Shown here: piece by piece, positions 6,735 to 6,894 of the stretch
Layout of the letters: each line of letters starts with the position of its first letter
Position numbering within the stretch: position 1 is the stretch's first letter
Assembly: GCA_903885885.1 (NCBI GenBank)
Contig: CAISKJ010000228.1
Span: 1 to 6,894, forward strand
Length of the DNA: 6,894 nt
Reading direction: 5' to 3'
Source: an uncultured delta proteobacterium
GTDB lineage: Bacteria > Myxococcota_A > Polyangia > Polyangiales > Ga0077539
Position numbers and translations under genes: made by a program
Notes under the pieces: model-generated
What the model was told of the DNA's origin: nothing
Databases searched by the model: none
What the model saw: the letters and a program-made list of their open reading frames with translations, nothing else

Positions 6735-6894
6735 GCGCCACGAAGCAGAGCCTCCAGGCGAAGCGCGACGCCGTGCTCCAGCGCGTGCCGCCGAAGGAGT
6801 TGGTGGGAACGCAGTCGCTCTCGGCCGCGCCCGGCAACCTGCTCGACATGGAAGGCGTGCGGGCGTGGCTCGAACTCAACGGCTACATCCGCAC
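6731..6894 (+). CDS. Third gene of the nuclease operon, N-terminal 54 codons only
   Basis: A GTG at 6731 overlaps the preceding TGA as GTGA, with an AAGGGG ribosome binding site at 6720-6725, 5 nt upstream. The frame stays open to the window edge (54 codons plus 2 nt), so the gene is truncated by the window. The visible N-terminus starts MSATKQSLQAKRDAVLQRV, a charged, probably helical segment, and ends with MEGVRAWLELNGYIR, also probably helical and possibly a small helix-turn-helix-like unit. No Walker A, helicase or nuclease motif is reached in the visible part. By position it should be a partner of the Fe-S nuclease and the 523-residue protein. A helicase/ATPase would fit a RecB- or Dna2-like assembly, but that is a guess the visible residues cannot test. 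Confidence 0.7.
   Translation, partial: MSATKQSLQAKRDAVLQRVPPKELVGTQSLSAAPGNLLDMEGVRAWLELNGYIR

Overview
The window is uniformly very GC-rich with strong G/C third-position bias. That composition, a soluble-REC hybrid histidine kinase and a lipoprotein of a style common in predatory or soil deltaproteobacteria suggest a member of the Myxococcota or a similar high-GC soil bacterium. This placement is inference from composition and gene style, not from a marker gene.

Layout. The left 4 kb is read on the minus strand, in the order radical SAM protein (about 4026 to 2533), membrane-bound hybrid histidine kinase (2520 to 355), then the N-terminus of a secreted lipoprotein (263 to beyond base 1). 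The first two genes are only 12 bp apart and are probably co-transcribed. The lipoprotein follows after 91 bp and has its own good ribosome binding site. The right 2.8 kb is read on the plus strand from a divergent gap of about 108 bp. It holds a nuclease with iron-sulfur-type cysteines (4135-5166), an unrecognised 523-residue protein (5163-6734), and the first 54 codons of a third gene (from 6731) that runs off the window. These three are overlapped at their stop/start codons (ATGA, then GTGA), the arrangement of a translationally coupled operon.

Function. The plus-strand operon is the most interesting part. Its first protein has the full PD-(D/E)XK plan of the RecB/Cas4/AddB/Dna2 type: D153, E172-x-K174 and Q194-xxx-Y198, with one N-terminal and three C-terminal cysteines arranged as in nucleases carrying a 4Fe-4S clasp. 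The second protein has a helical middle and a beta-rich C-terminal part, and no catalytic motif I can name. A stand-alone Fe-S nuclease coupled to two more proteins suggests a multi-subunit DNA-processing machine (repair or anti-phage). The third gene, possibly a motor, is cut off before any diagnostic motif.

No tRNA, rRNA, CRISPR array, insertion sequence, att site or convincing intrinsic terminator was seen. Many long open frames lie antisense to the real genes, as expected from the GC bias, and are treated as shadows.
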